46,464 bases of DNA, taken from Candidatus Omnitrophota bacterium. Its GTDB lineage: Bacteria; Omnitrophota; Gorgyraeia; Duberdicusellales; 4484-171. The position numbers and the translations under genes are program-made. Numbering within the stretch: the stretch's first letter is position 1; each line of letters begins with the position of its first letter. The notes beneath the pieces are model-generated. The model was not told where the DNA came from and ran no database searches. It saw nothing but the letters and a program-made list of their open reading frames with translations. The stretch spans positions 1 to 46,464 of the forward strand of contig JAQTOI010000005.1 in the NCBI GenBank assembly GCA_028713415.1, in the 5' to 3' direction. Shown one piece after another: positions 25,440 through 34,262 of the stretch.

Positions 25440-27425
25440 TCAATTATACGGTTTAAAACCCTTAACTGCCAAATTTGCCGAAGGTTTACCTACGGCAGCA
25501 TCTTTATCTTGAAAGTTTACCTCTTGTCTTGGCAAAGTTCCCTCGTATGACTTAAAACCCTTAACCGCTACGCCTTCCTTAAAAGGCAAAGCTATATCAG
25601 AGGCCTGCACGCCCGTTGCGCCCTCGACGCTGCCTATTTTAAGGCCTTTAGGCAAAGACGCGCCCGCGGAAAAAGGATTCGGCTTTATCTGCTGGGGTGC
25701 TACTTCCGGTTTAAATACATCAAATTTTTTCGCGGGCTTAACCGGGAATTTATCCGCGTCTTTGACGGTAACAAATTTATCGCCTTCAAAAATAATAGGG
25801 GTAATCATTATGACTAATTCTACTCTCTCCATTTTTCGCGTTGAGTTTTTAAATAAAAAACCTATAATCGGGATATTGCTAAGATAAGGCACCCCTTCGG
25901 AGCTTTCAGCGCGTTCTTCCCTGCCTAAACCGCCAAGGATAATCGTGGAGCCGTCTTTAGCAAGAACGGTTGTTTCGGCGGTGTTTGTGTCTATGATCGG
26001 AACGAGGTTGTTACTTGAAGATTTTATGGTACCGATGATACTGCTTATTTCAGGTTTTACTTTCATGGTAATGTAGCCATCGTCATTTATAGTAGGCGTA
26101 ACCGAAAGCCTCACTCCTACGTCAACGTAGGTTACTTCTTCCGAAACTGTACTGGTAGTGGTCCCGGTGGTAGTTGTTGTTGTAATATAGGCCTGGCGTT
26201 CGCCGATGTGAATTTTTGCTTCCTGGTTATTCACAACCGCCAAGGATGGGCTTGCAATAATCTTTGACTTTCCCAAGGTCTGAAGGTAGTTTACCAAGAC
26301 GTCAAAATCTCTTTTTCCATCAACTATGCCGATATGCATATTTTTTCCGGGAGTGACCTTAGCGCTTGAATTTAAACTTGAGGTGGTGCCGCTGAAAGGA
26401 TACATCCCTATTTGGCCACTAGCGTTGTATACATCGGATCTCGTATTAAATGTCGGGCTGGTTATACCCGCGGTCATGGCGCTGAAAGGATAAGAGCCCA
26501 GATAAGCCATTCCATATTGTTTTGCAATCTCAAAAAGCCCTTCCCATTGAATTCCTTTATCCAGCTGGTCGCCTAGCTTTATTTTTATAATCTTACAATC
26601 TATGAGCACCGCTTTTGTTTTTTTATCAAGGCTGGCAATCAGCTCTTCAATATTTTTCATTCTTTCAGGCAAAGTTTGCACTATTACCTGATTAGTGCGC
26701 TCGTCCGCCTTTACCATACCTACTTTTTTTAAATCAAGCTGGGCCTTCAATTGCTCTTCGACATCCCTTGCCTTTGCGTATTTCAAAGTGAATACTTTAA
26801 AACTATTTTTCTGTTCCATCGCCTCAAGGGCCGCTTGAGCCTGGGCTATCCTTGCCGGAGTATCTATAATCACCACAGAGCCTGATTCCGATTCAACCAA
26901 CAGGCGCCCAATATCGCTCTTAAGCGCATCCAGGAGGCTGAAAGCCTGTTCCGGTATGGCATATTTGAGCCGGAACACTTTAACCTGCCTGGTGTCAAAA
27001 AAATTCCTCCCGTAAAGCTGCTTATATTCAGCCTCCGTCATCACGTTATATATATCGCCGCGCTTATCATAAGCGAGAGTATTCGAGCGCAGCATGATAT
27101 CGAATACGTCTTTTACCGCGACATTTTCTACGTTGAGGGTAACGCGCCCGGAAACCTTTTGAGTCGGCACAATGTTATATCCTGATTTTAAAGAAAAAAA
27201 CTTCAATGCCTCTATAATCTCAATATTACGCAGATTCAAGGATATTCTTTCCTCTTGCGCTTCTTTATTTAAATCATTATCTTTTGCGGATGCTGCGGGT
27301 AAAATCTGCTTATCGGCATCTTGGGAAATTTGCGCCAATACCCCCGGGGAACCGAGCGGACACGTAAGTATAAATGCAAGGTAAAGTGCACAAAATTTTT
27401 TAAAACTGCAGCTTTTGCTTTTCAT
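25440..27425 (-). CDS. Secretin A (GspD/PilQ superfamily outer-membrane channel)
   Basis: 661 residues. The signal peptide ends GVLAQ (~32). The STN/N0 domain is at ~60-130 (SLNLRNIEIIEALKFFSLK), and the NolW-type N1 region contains VKADERTNQVIVQTLPERM. The secretin domain contains VDVGVRLSVTPTINDDGYI, ILGGLGREE, GVPYLSNIPIIGFLFK and ELVIMITPIIF. It has the same Thr-rich stretch (YITTTTTTG) as secretin B. The C-terminal tail, longer than in B, carries a repeated KGFKPYN/KGFKSY motif. Its ATG overlaps the stop of the GspC-like gene by 4 bp (ATGA). It is an outer-membrane export pore, paralogous with secretin B throughout. Confidence 0.93.
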   Translation of the reverse strand: MKSKSCSFKKFCALYLAFILTCPLGSPGVLAQISQDADKQILPAASAKDNDLNKEAQEERISLNLRNIEIIEALKFFSLKSGYNIVPTQKVSGRVTLNVENVAVKDVFDIMLRSNTLAYDKRGDIYNVMTEAEYKQLYGRNFFDTRQVKVFRLKYAIPEQAFSLLDALKSDIGRLLVESESGSVVIIDTPARIAQAQAALEAMEQKNSFKVFTLKYAKARDVEEQLKAQLDLKKVGMVKADERTNQVIVQTLPERMKNIEELIASLDKKTKAVLIDCKIIKIKLGDQLDKGIQWEGLFEIAKQYGMAYLGSYPFSAMTAGITSPTFNTRSDVYNASGQIGMYPFSGTTSSLNSSAKVTPGKNMHIGIVDGKRDFDVLVNYLQTLGKSKIIASPSLAVVNNQEAKIHIGERQAYITTTTTTGTTTSTVSEEVTYVDVGVRLSVTPTINDDGYITMKVKPEISSIIGTIKSSSNNLVPIIDTNTAETTVLAKDGSTIILGGLGREERAESSEGVPYLSNIPIIGFLFKNSTRKMERVELVIMITPIIFEGDKFVTVKDADKFPVKPAKKFDVFKPEVAPQQIKPNPFSAGASLPKGLKIGSVEGATGVQASDIALPFKEGVAVKGFKSYEGTLPRQEVNFQDKDAAVGKPSANLAVKGFKPYN

Positions 27426-28096
27426 CGCAACTCTATTTCCTCTCCGGCATAACTCAATATCACTTTATCTTTAAACACAGATTTTAGTTTGATTTTGTTA
27501 TCTATGAGCTGGCCTTTCTTTAAAAACAGCGTGCGTTTATTTTGCGTATCTTCGATCATCACGTCTGGGTCATTAGACCAGGATATGCCGACCAGGCGCA
27601 AATCCTTGGTTTCCTCCATAACCTTACTTATGCTGGGTTTTCCGGTAACCATCTGGCTGATTTTTTTCGTTCCCATGGTAAATATATCACGCTCGCGCGC
27701 TTTCTCTAAATAGTAGGATGCTGTCTTAAGAAAAGAAATTGTCTGTGTAGCTTTATCCTCTTTGCCCGCGGCGGAAATTTTTACCTCAAACCCTTTCTGC
27801 AAAGATATTACCGAGTTAATAAGGCTGGCTACAAAATAAACCAGTAGGATAAATATAATAAATTGCAGTGCGACATTAACAAGTTTAATATCAATCTGCG
27901 AGAAATCAGGGATTTTAAAACCGCCTTTAATCCTGTGCCTAAAAAAGGAAAATCTCCCGCGCAGAGCCCCTAATGAAAATAAGCTAAAGCCCTGGTGTTT
28001 AATTGCAGCTGAGGCGCCTTGACGCGCAGGGCCATGCGTTTCTATCAAATTAAGAAGCTCTTTTTCTGGCGTGGGTGATTTACTGTCTTTTTCCAT
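27422..28096 (-). CDS. GspC/PilP-like inner-membrane connector
   Basis: 224 residues. A basic cytoplasmic N-terminus (~1-73) is followed by one membrane helix (~74-95, VALQFIIFILLVYFVASLIN). The periplasmic C-terminal ~65 residues have the homology-region pattern of GspC/PilP: LRLVGISWSNDPDVMIED, TLFLKKGQLI, and LKSVFKDKVILSY ending GEEIELR. In type II secretion and type IV pili this domain binds secretin N0 and links it to the inner-membrane platform. The 4-bp overlap with secretin A supports that job here. No PDZ domain is present. Confidence 0.8.
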   Translation of the reverse strand: MEKDSKSPTPEKELLNLIETHGPARQGASAAIKHQGFSLFSLGALRGRFSFFRHRIKGGFKIPDFSQIDIKLVNVALQFIIFILLVYFVASLINSVISLQKGFEVKISAAGKEDKATQTISFLKTASYYLEKARERDIFTMGTKKISQMVTGKPSISKVMEETKDLRLVGISWSNDPDVMIEDTQNKRTLFLKKGQLIDNKIKLKSVFKDKVILSYAGEEIELR

Positions 28097-28101
28097 AAAA
28101 A

Positions 28102-28195
28102 ATAGATGTCAGAGGTCAGATGTCAGAATTCAGAGGTTTCTACTTTCTGCCTTCTGTCCTCTGTCTTCTGTCCTCTGTCATCTGCCCTCTGTATT
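28102..28195. repeat. Simple-word spacer (GTCAGAGGTCAGA / CCTCTGTCTTCTG family)
   Basis: The left half is made of GTCAGA/TCAGAGG words and the right half of CTTCTGTCCTCTGTC words. The two halves are roughly complementary and could form a long imperfect hairpin between two genes of the secretin operon. Confidence 0.6.
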
Positions 28196-29794
28196 ATTTT
28201 CCGCGCGCAGCAATTCAAGTTCTACGTAAAGGCTGCTGACTTTCTTCTTTAAAGAATCATTAAGCGCTTTAGCCTGCTGCAGGTTTTCTGCCGCCTCTCT
28301 CTGGTAATCTTTGCCTGAAGCTAAGGCATTCTGCATCTCAGTAAGCTGCGTTTCCATATTATTGACGCTTTGGCGCAAACCAGCGATACTTTTTTCTTTT
28401 TCTTCTAATTCTGCGAGTAAAGAATTTTTTTCATCGTTGGTCTTATCCAGCAACGCCTTCATTAAAGCAACATCATTTTGTTTATTATTGGCCTCAAGCT
28501 CTTTCTTTGCGATTACAGCGGAGAGTTCTGCGTAGGATTTTTTGGTTTCCTCATAATCTTTGCTAAGCTGGGCAATATTTGATTGAAGCTCTTGAATCTG
28601 CATCTCATCTTGGGCGCGCGCTTTCCTTAATCCATCAACCTCGCCTTCATAGCTTACTTTTGAAGCGCGCAAGGCCTCCAATTCGCTAAGCGCGGCCTCT
28701 CTTTCCTTATCCCTATCGCCTGAGGTGCCGGAAAGCTGCGCAAGGTTTCTTTCTAACTCTTCATTAACGGCAATTTGTTTATTTAAATCAGCTTTGACTC
28801 TGTTTAGCTCTTCTTCAAGCGCCGCTTTGGCACTACTCGCGTCATTTAACCTGTTTTCCAAGTTAACATAAGTTTGGGCTAAATCGTTTTTGCTTGATTT
28901 TAAATCTCCGAGCTCTGTTTCAATGTTCGTTTTAAATGACTGCAGCTGTTCTAACTCTCCCGCTATGAGTTTACGCTCTTTTTCTTTTTCGTTAAGGGCG
29001 GCAGCTAAATCAGCAACATTTTTATTCAATGCCTCATTTGAGGCGAGTTGCTTGCCCAATTCTTCTTTTATCCTGGCTAATTCTTCTTCCGATGCTTTTT
29101 TTGCCAGTTGGGCCTCATGCAGCTGAGTTTCCAGGCCGGACTGATTATTGGCAAGCGAATTAATTTTATTGTTAAGGTTATTAATTTCAGTCTGAAGATT
29201 TAACTTAACGGTCTCAAATTTAGAGATACTCAAATCTCTTTGCGCGATTTCCCGGTTAAGATTGCTTAAAACAGCGGAGAATTTTGCCTTTAACTTATCT
29301 TCAAGCTTAGCTGTAGTCGCAATTTCATCTTTCAAGCGCGCGTTTTCCTCGGAAAGCTTAAGGGCTTCTTTTTCTTTCGCCTCAAGCAGGCTATTTAAGA
29401 GAACAATTTTCTCTTTTAAAAAATTATTTGTTTCGTTAATGCCCTTCAGGTAGCCTTTAATGCGCCACAAACTCGTTTCAACTCCGCCTTCCTGGCCGCT
29501 GCCCCCTTCTTCTTGCGCAAGCCTGAGCGAGGTGCGGGTAGTTGCTTTACTTAAAGTAAGAGATTCTCTTGAGCCTGTCTTTGTGCTGGCTAAATTTCTG
29601 CGCGTAGACTGCGATAATTTACCCTGCGCAGCCTGCGCGCAAGACAGCTTCAGCGCCCTGCCAAGCTCAAAGTGCGAAGCTCGGGAACTAACGCGGCTTA
29701 TGGCGATGCCTAAAAGTAAGCAACCCAATAAAGCCAAAGAAAAAAACATTACCTTTACGTTCATTGCGCCTCGATTTTTTTTGAAATATTTCAT
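28178..29794 (-). CDS. Membrane-anchored coiled-coil protein
   Basis: 538 residues. A membrane segment at ~12-33 (VKVMFFSLALLGCLLLGIAI) precedes a Ser/Thr/Arg-rich linker (~35-100). An almost unbroken coiled coil (~110-530) follows, rich in Leu, Glu, Lys, Asn and Ala (GQLEELQ-like heptads, e.g. LKSSKNDLAQTYVNLENRL). No TPR or enzyme motif is seen. The ATG at 29792-29794 has AGGA 6 nt upstream; an internal ATG (MNVKV) is a possible alternative. It lies 8 bp after the ExeA-like ATPase gene and upstream of the GspC-like gene, so it probably belongs to the inner-membrane part of the secretin system. The function is unknown. Confidence 0.78.
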   Translation of the reverse strand: MKYFKKNRGAMNVKVMFFSLALLGCLLLGIAISRVSSRASHFELGRALKLSCAQAAQGKLSQSTRRNLASTKTGSRESLTLSKATTRTSLRLAQEEGGSGQEGGVETSLWRIKGYLKGINETNNFLKEKIVLLNSLLEAKEKEALKLSEENARLKDEIATTAKLEDKLKAKFSAVLSNLNREIAQRDLSISKFETVKLNLQTEINNLNNKINSLANNQSGLETQLHEAQLAKKASEEELARIKEELGKQLASNEALNKNVADLAAALNEKEKERKLIAGELEQLQSFKTNIETELGDLKSSKNDLAQTYVNLENRLNDASSAKAALEEELNRVKADLNKQIAVNEELERNLAQLSGTSGDRDKEREAALSELEALRASKVSYEGEVDGLRKARAQDEMQIQELQSNIAQLSKDYEETKKSYAELSAVIAKKELEANNKQNDVALMKALLDKTNDEKNSLLAELEEKEKSIAGLRQSVNNMETQLTEMQNALASGKDYQREAAENLQQAKALNDSLKKKVSSLYVELELLRAENNTEGR

Positions 29795-29802
29795 AATAAA
29801 TC

Positions 29803-30684
29803 CTAATCGGCTTTCATAACCGCTTTTTGGGGCAGTATATTTTTATTATGCCAGCCAAGCTTCGTCTCCTGGTCTATTACCTCGCGGATGATTTCGGCGT
29901 CAATAACAAATTTATTATGCAGCACCAGGCTCTTTAAAGCCTTATGGCAAAGCATGGTTATCTGACGCGGGTAGCCGCGTGTGTATTGGTATATTTCCTT
30001 AATTGCGTCATCAAGAAAAATATACATGTTTGCTTTATAACCCGCTTGGCGCAGGCGAAATTCAATTAATTCCCTGGTCTCTGAGTAATCAAGAGGGTTA
30101 AGGGTATATTTAAAACTGATACGGTCAAAAAAATTGGCAATATTCATAATGCGGGAATAAAGTTCAAGTTGGCCTAAAAGAATCAGCTGCAGAAGTTTAA
30201 ATTCATTGGTTTCATAATTAAGCAGCACGCGCAGGAGCTCCAGGGACCCTTCGGTTAACTTCTGAGCTTCATCTATAATTAAAGTAATAGTCTTATGTTC
30301 ATTCACGCCTTTTTGGAACAGAAACCTTTCCAAAGCTTCCCGTAAATCCAAAACAGTGGCGCTTGAGCCGCTGGTAATATCGTGTATTTCGAAATTACGC
30401 GCAAGAGACGTCAGGAAAAGATGTTCGCTGTCAAACGTAGGGTCAAGCACCATATGGAAAATAAAATCATCGCGCGATTTTAATTCCTGGATCAGTTTGC
30501 GCGAAAGCGTGGTCTTTCCCGTTCCCACATCGCCCAGAATCACTGAAAGCCCGCGTTTCAGCCTAAGTTCAATAAGAATGTTTGTGAGAGCCGCCTCGTG
30601 TTCTTTTGAGAGATAAAAAAAATCGGGGTCAGGGCTTGTGGAAAATGGCTCTCTTTCAAATCCTAATATTTTATAGTAACTCAT
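29803..30684 (-). CDS. ExeA/GspA-type AAA+ ATPase
   Basis: 293 residues. It opens MSYYKILGFEREPFSTSPDP, the usual ExeA-family start. Walker A is GDVGTGKT (51-58), Walker B is LIIDE (135-139), and the sensor-type strand LLQLILLGQ lies near 163-171. The C-terminal lid follows (YTRGYPRQITMLCHKAL). ExeA/GspA ATPases help secretin assembly across peptidoglycan in some type II systems; relatives serve pili and transposons. A peptidoglycan-binding C-terminal domain of full ExeA is absent, so this is the short form. It is the first gene of the secretin locus, 8 bp before the coiled-coil gene. Confidence 0.88.
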   Translation of the reverse strand: MSYYKILGFEREPFSTSPDPDFFYLSKEHEAALTNILIELRLKRGLSVILGDVGTGKTTLSRKLIQELKSRDDFIFHMVLDPTFDSEHLFLTSLARNFEIHDITSGSSATVLDLREALERFLFQKGVNEHKTITLIIDEAQKLTEGSLELLRVLLNYETNEFKLLQLILLGQLELYSRIMNIANFFDRISFKYTLNPLDYSETRELIEFRLRQAGYKANMYIFLDDAIKEIYQYTRGYPRQITMLCHKALKSLVLHNKFVIDAEIIREVIDQETKLGWHNKNILPQKAVMKAD

Positions 30685-30690
30685 AAAAAC

Positions 30691-30862
30691 AGTTTAAAGT
30701 TATAAGTGCCTAAAGTGAGCTAAAGTTAAATTCCCCCAACTTTAGTCACTTCACACTTTAGTTCACTTTACACTTCCCCTAACTTTAGTCACTTCACACT
30801 TTAGCTCACTTTACACTTCCCCTAACTTTAGTCACTTCACACTTTAGCTCACTTCAAACTTA
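30691..30862. repeat. Tandem 43-bp repeats with an inverted leading copy
   Basis: A 43-bp unit beginning AACTTTAGTCACTTCACACT starts at 30738, 30781 and 30824 (about 2.9 copies). The preceding 30691-30732 (TAAGTGCCTAAAGTGAGC..) is the same word family inverted. It lies between the ExeA-like gene and the MerR gene and could affect transcription between them. There are no unique spacers, so it is not CRISPR. Confidence 0.8.
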
Positions 30863-30864
30863 AT

Positions 30865-31116
30865 CTATATACCTATCAACTTCTTCCTTATAAGCCTCAA
30901 GGAATACCCTTCTTTCTTAAGCTCTTCTATTTGCGTCAGGCGTTTACCGATAATCTCGCTGTCATAGAAACGCACGTTCCCCTTCTTGGTTAAAACCGGA
31001 AGCAACCCAAAATCTGTATAGTGATTAACGGTTTGGTAGGTGATATTGTACTTAGTGACAATATCTTTGGCGGAAATGATTTTGTTCTGGTCGTTACTCT
31101 TATTATTTTCGGCCAT
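30865..31116 (-). CDS. MerR-family DNA-binding regulator (short)
   Basis: 83 residues. The MerR-type winged helix spans ~13-80: ISAKDIVTKYNITYQTVNHY, TDFGLLPV, RFYDSEI, then RLTQIEELKKEGYSLRLIRK, the family's second helix pair. It lacks the C-terminal dimerisation coil and effector domain of classical MerR proteins, so it resembles excisionase-like or minimal MerR regulators. It is encoded upstream of the secretin locus on the same strand, separated by a 43-bp repeat array. A promoter with a palindrome lies ~250 bp upstream, possibly its own operator. Confidence 0.85.
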   Translation of the reverse strand: MAENNKSNDQNKIISAKDIVTKYNITYQTVNHYTDFGLLPVLTKKGNVRFYDSEIIGKRLTQIEELKKEGYSLRLIRKKLIGI

Positions 31117-31350
31117 TGTGTGATCCGCTTAATAACCCATTCGACTCTGGTTCGCCTCGCTCACCATCGCTTCAGGGTTATGCTGAGCGCGCATGTGATG
31201 TTGCATTTTAAAACACACACGCCAACTGCCGTCGAAGCATAAAAATAACGCAGCGTTATATAAGGTATATATAATATAAAGGCTGCGAGGTACCCCTTAT
31301 TCTCTCGCTGCATAAATTTGAGTAGACCTAATGCAACTACCCAACTTATC
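31117..31350 (-). other. Long leader region of the merR-like gene
   Basis: I see no convincing gene. There is a small inverted repeat ATAACG-CTG-CGTTAT followed by T-rich sequence on the minus strand (~31242-31259), which could be a weak attenuator. A palindromic-word segment (GGTTCGCCTCGC / CTGAGCGCGC, 31150-31195) and a doubtful 25-codon frame at 31129-31206 are also present. Confidence 0.4.
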
Positions 31351-31396
31351 GTACTTACCGTAAGTACAAGTTAGCACAAAAAGTCCGGCCTGTCAA
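31351..31396 (-). promoter_or_regulatory. Strong promoter with a 17-bp palindromic operator upstream of merR-like gene
   Basis: On the minus strand there is a consensus -35 TTGACA (31391-31396), a 17-nt spacer and a TAACTT -10 (31368-31373). Immediately downstream, over the expected start site, lies the palindrome GTACTTAC-C-GTAAGTAC (31351-31367), flanked by AACTT/AAGTT arms. This is a typical repressor layout. The leader to the MerR-like ATG would be ~245 nt. Confidence 0.6.
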
Positions 31397-31482
31397 CAAA
31401 AAACTGAAAAAGTATTTATTTAGTTAGTTTTTTGGGGCTAATAAAAGGTAAACTTGAAAATGATTGGCGGCTAAATCCGGTA

Positions 31483-32922
31483 TTAAGGCAATCCTAAGTG
31501 GAGTTTCCTGCGTATGGCGTCAAGCCAATAAATAAAACTGATAAATTTATCTCCGGCTAAGGGCTTAAAAAGATAAAAAGCGTGCTGCATAAGCTTACAG
31601 AAACTACGCGGAAATTTTCGGCTAGGACGCGTCCAGAAAAGCATCCAGTAGGCTTTGGCGTGTAAATATGCTAATTCCTTGTGAGTTACTCCGTCGGTCA
31701 GGTTCAAATAAGCATTGGCGCGGGTAGTCCTCCACCAGGGGTCTTGAGGGCTTATTTTACCGGATTCAAGAGCCAAATCATAAAGCTTGGTTTTTTTGAT
31801 GGGCGTAACCAAGGACACCCCTGCGGTATCAATTTTAGAAGCAAGGGCAAACTGTATAGTTTCGCAGATTTGTTCCCTGGTTTCATGGAGCATGCCCAGC
31901 ATGTAATAACCTACCACTTTAAGCCCGGCGCTGTGCGCAATTTCTACCGCCTTATACGCCTGTTCTACGGTAGCGCGTTTATTAACCGCGTCAAGCATTT
32001 GCTTTGAGCCGAATTCAATGCCTAAACCAATATAGTTACAGCCGGCTTCGTGCATTTTTTTATAAAGCTCAAGATCAGCGTGGTTTACCCGCGAGTTACA
32101 CCACCAGTACATATTTGCCTTGCGTTTATTTATCTCTTCAATAACGCTTAGGACCCAGTTTTTATTCACGTCAAAAATATCATCAATGAACATCACGCCG
32201 TTTATCCCGTAGGTATCCCTTAATAAAAGCATCTCGTCCACGATATTCTTCGGATCTCTACCACGCCATTTCTGGCCGAATATATTTTTATCGCAATATA
32301 TGCAAGAATACGGGCATCCGCGTGAAGTTGACATACTCAAAACCCTTAAGCCCGACACGCCGAAACTGTTATCCTTAGATTCAATGTATCTTTCTAAATC
32401 AAGCAACTCCCATGCCGGAACGGGTATGGCGTTTATATCCTCGAGCGTCCGGTTTTGGGTATAAACAACTTTTCCCTCTTTGCGGTAAGCAATTCCTGCG
32501 ATATCCTCAAGTTTCTTTTCTGAATTAATATGGCACAGGAGATCCTGTATGGCCGTCTCCCCTTCTTTTAAAACTACTACGCTGGCGCCGGTTTCAGTTA
32601 AAAATTCGTCTGTTAAGGACGCGGCAAACGGTCCGCCGACAATAACCTTAGCCTCAGGGCGCATTTCGTTAACAATAGCTATGATATCCCTTGCCCCTTC
32701 AAATTCTTCAAACATGCCGCCTAATCCCACTAAAGAAGGCTCATAATTAATAAGGGTTGTCTTTAAAGCGCTCTGCCAATCGCGCTCCAGAGATAAATCC
32801 GCCAATTTTACTTTTGCGCCCATATTAAGCGCTGCGCGAGCAACGTATAATAAGCCCAGGGGTACCCAGACCTGTTTTACTTGATGAGTTTTTATCAGCA
32901 ATAAATCGATTTTGTCAGGCAT
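31483..32922 (-). CDS. B12-binding radical SAM protein
   Basis: 479 residues. The cobalamin-type N-terminal domain (~5-135) contains WVPLGLLYVARAALNMGAKV, PSLVGLGGMFEE and VIVGGPFAASL. The radical SAM cluster is C203-x3-C207-x2-C210 (CPYSCIYC), followed by IEEINKRKANMYWWCNSRVN and NYIGLGIEFGS barrel strands. The C-terminal region has AYWMLFWTRPSRKF, like the radical SAM protein at 14086-15567. It opens the glycosyltransferase locus in map order and is probably the last gene of that transcript. It probably modifies a lipid or glycan carbon (methylation or rearrangement). Confidence 0.88.
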   Translation of the reverse strand: MPDKIDLLLIKTHQVKQVWVPLGLLYVARAALNMGAKVKLADLSLERDWQSALKTTLINYEPSLVGLGGMFEEFEGARDIIAIVNEMRPEAKVIVGGPFAASLTDEFLTETGASVVVLKEGETAIQDLLCHINSEKKLEDIAGIAYRKEGKVVYTQNRTLEDINAIPVPAWELLDLERYIESKDNSFGVSGLRVLSMSTSRGCPYSCIYCDKNIFGQKWRGRDPKNIVDEMLLLRDTYGINGVMFIDDIFDVNKNWVLSVIEEINKRKANMYWWCNSRVNHADLELYKKMHEAGCNYIGLGIEFGSKQMLDAVNKRATVEQAYKAVEIAHSAGLKVVGYYMLGMLHETREQICETIQFALASKIDTAGVSLVTPIKKTKLYDLALESGKISPQDPWWRTTRANAYLNLTDGVTHKELAYLHAKAYWMLFWTRPSRKFPRSFCKLMQHAFYLFKPLAGDKFISFIYWLDAIRRKLHLGLP

Positions 32923-32956
32923 ATTTTTAAAAGTCCCGCGTAAGCTGGAAAAGATA

Positions 32957-34117
32957 CTAAGAGAGCATCTCCGCTATCTCCCTGATAATAATCTCTTGCG
33001 CAGAGGTAAGCGCAGAAACGCAACTCTGGCTGGAGCAGCCTATATCAAAACATGGCCGGCACCATTTGTCTGAATAAATTATTTTCTTATGCAGGTGCCT
33101 TGAGGTAACCGTCTCCTCTATGGTTATACCTTCTGCTTCTTTTCTTACGTAAGGTTCTTTTGAATAAGGCCGCCACACCCAGGGTATACCGTTAGCATAG
33201 AATAATACCGCATTAGTGGGTATTTGCAATAAATTCGATATCCCGGAATCTGACCCGATGTAAAGCACGCTGCTTAAGGCAAGAAAGGCGAGTTCCCAGA
33301 CTGACAAATCCCGCTCGATAAAAATACAATTATTTTTTTTAATGTGCTTTTTAAATTCACCCATGTGCGGCTGCGCGAGTTCATCGATAACGACAATTTT
33401 CCCTTCGAACGGTAATTCATTAAGTATCCTGGCATAAAGTTCAAGGGCAGGGCCCCTCCTGATAGTAATTCCTGCGATATTCACCAGAATAAATTTATCG
33501 GCGCTGAAACCTTCCGGTTTAACAGCTTTATCAGCCAGCTCTACATAATCAGTCACCTCAAGAGCTACTCCAAGAGCGCCTTTAACCAGGCGCCTGCAGC
33601 TGTCCAAAAGATGTTCTCGTGAAAACAACACCGGATACTTTAAGTCCGCGAAATCAAGAAGCGTATTCCATAGGCCTAAGTTGAAGCTGGCGTAATAGCG
33701 GCAGAGGCCCGCTCTTTTAACTTGCAATAACACGCCAAGTTCCCTTAAACCGTTTAAATCCAGGAAAAGATCGTATTTAAAATCAGTGTTATCCGGCTTA
33801 CCAAGAAAAGAAAAACAATTTCTCGCAATATCCGTTATTCCGGATAAAAAATCCAGCGGTTTATCCGTAAATATTTTTGTGGGGAGAAATTTACTTAAAA
33901 GCTCGTCATTATATTGCGAGGTGAGCACGGTTACTTTGAAATGTTTACTAAGCTCTAGAAGCAGCGGCAGTGTAACAATCGCATCCCCTATTCTATCGGT
34001 CCTTTTAACTAAAATAGTCCTGATATTTTTGTCAGCAAGCGATTTTCGTTTCCGCAGTAATAGCCCAATGAGAAGGTTTATCCCGGCAAATGTTTTTAAA
34101 ATAAATTGTAATACCAT
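32957..34117 (-). CDS. Glycosyltransferase family 9
   Basis: 386 residues, GT-B fold. The N-terminus contains ILVKRTDRIGDAIVTLPLLL, the classic GT9 nucleotide-sugar lead, and YDLFLDLNG. The C-terminal half contains ILVNIAGITIRRGPA and YIGSDSGISNLLQIPTNAV, matching the heptosyltransferase donor site. The C-terminus has Cys pairs (CRPCFDIGCSSQSC). It probably adds heptose or a related sugar to a lipid-linked envelope glycan. It lies 34 bp before the radical SAM gene that follows it and belongs to the same glycan locus as the GT2 and GT-C genes. Confidence 0.86.
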   Translation of the reverse strand: MVLQFILKTFAGINLLIGLLLRKRKSLADKNIRTILVKRTDRIGDAIVTLPLLLELSKHFKVTVLTSQYNDELLSKFLPTKIFTDKPLDFLSGITDIARNCFSFLGKPDNTDFKYDLFLDLNGLRELGVLLQVKRAGLCRYYASFNLGLWNTLLDFADLKYPVLFSREHLLDSCRRLVKGALGVALEVTDYVELADKAVKPEGFSADKFILVNIAGITIRRGPALELYARILNELPFEGKIVVIDELAQPHMGEFKKHIKKNNCIFIERDLSVWELAFLALSSVLYIGSDSGISNLLQIPTNAVLFYANGIPWVWRPYSKEPYVRKEAEGITIEETVTSRHLHKKIIYSDKWCRPCFDIGCSSQSCVSALTSAQEIIIREIAEMLS

Positions 34118-34129
34118 TTATTATTTTTT

Positions 34130-34262
34130 GTTAAATGCTTCAGGCTGCAGGCTACCCGCCGCAAAGTGGCGAGGTCTCGCCTAAGGCGGACAGGCCTCAA
34201 ACTGCAGAATGGAGCCTAAAAAGCCAAGAAGCTTGAAGCTTACGGCTTGCGGCATGCGGCAT
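34130..34262. repeat. Simple-word spacer running into the GT2 3' end
   Basis: It contains CAGGCTGCAGGCT, CAAGAAGCTTGAAGCTT and GCTTGCGGCATGCGGCAT, plus a GGCGAGGTCTCGCC palindrome (~34170-34183). The last GCGGCATGCGGCAT words encode the final codons (AACRKP) of the GT2. Confidence 0.6.

Noticed and set aside
17915-30684. Complete type II secretion or type IV pilus operon
   Set aside because: No GspE/PilB ATPase, GspF/PilC platform or prepilin gene is found in the window, so a complete standard system cannot be claimed.
30738-30862. CRISPR-like array
   Set aside because: The 43-bp units are directly tandem with no unique spacers, and no cas gene is present.
31129-31206. 25-codon frame upstream of the MerR gene
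   Set aside because: It is short, lacks a Shine-Dalgarno and lies in palindromic-word sequence; leader-peptide status cannot be supported.
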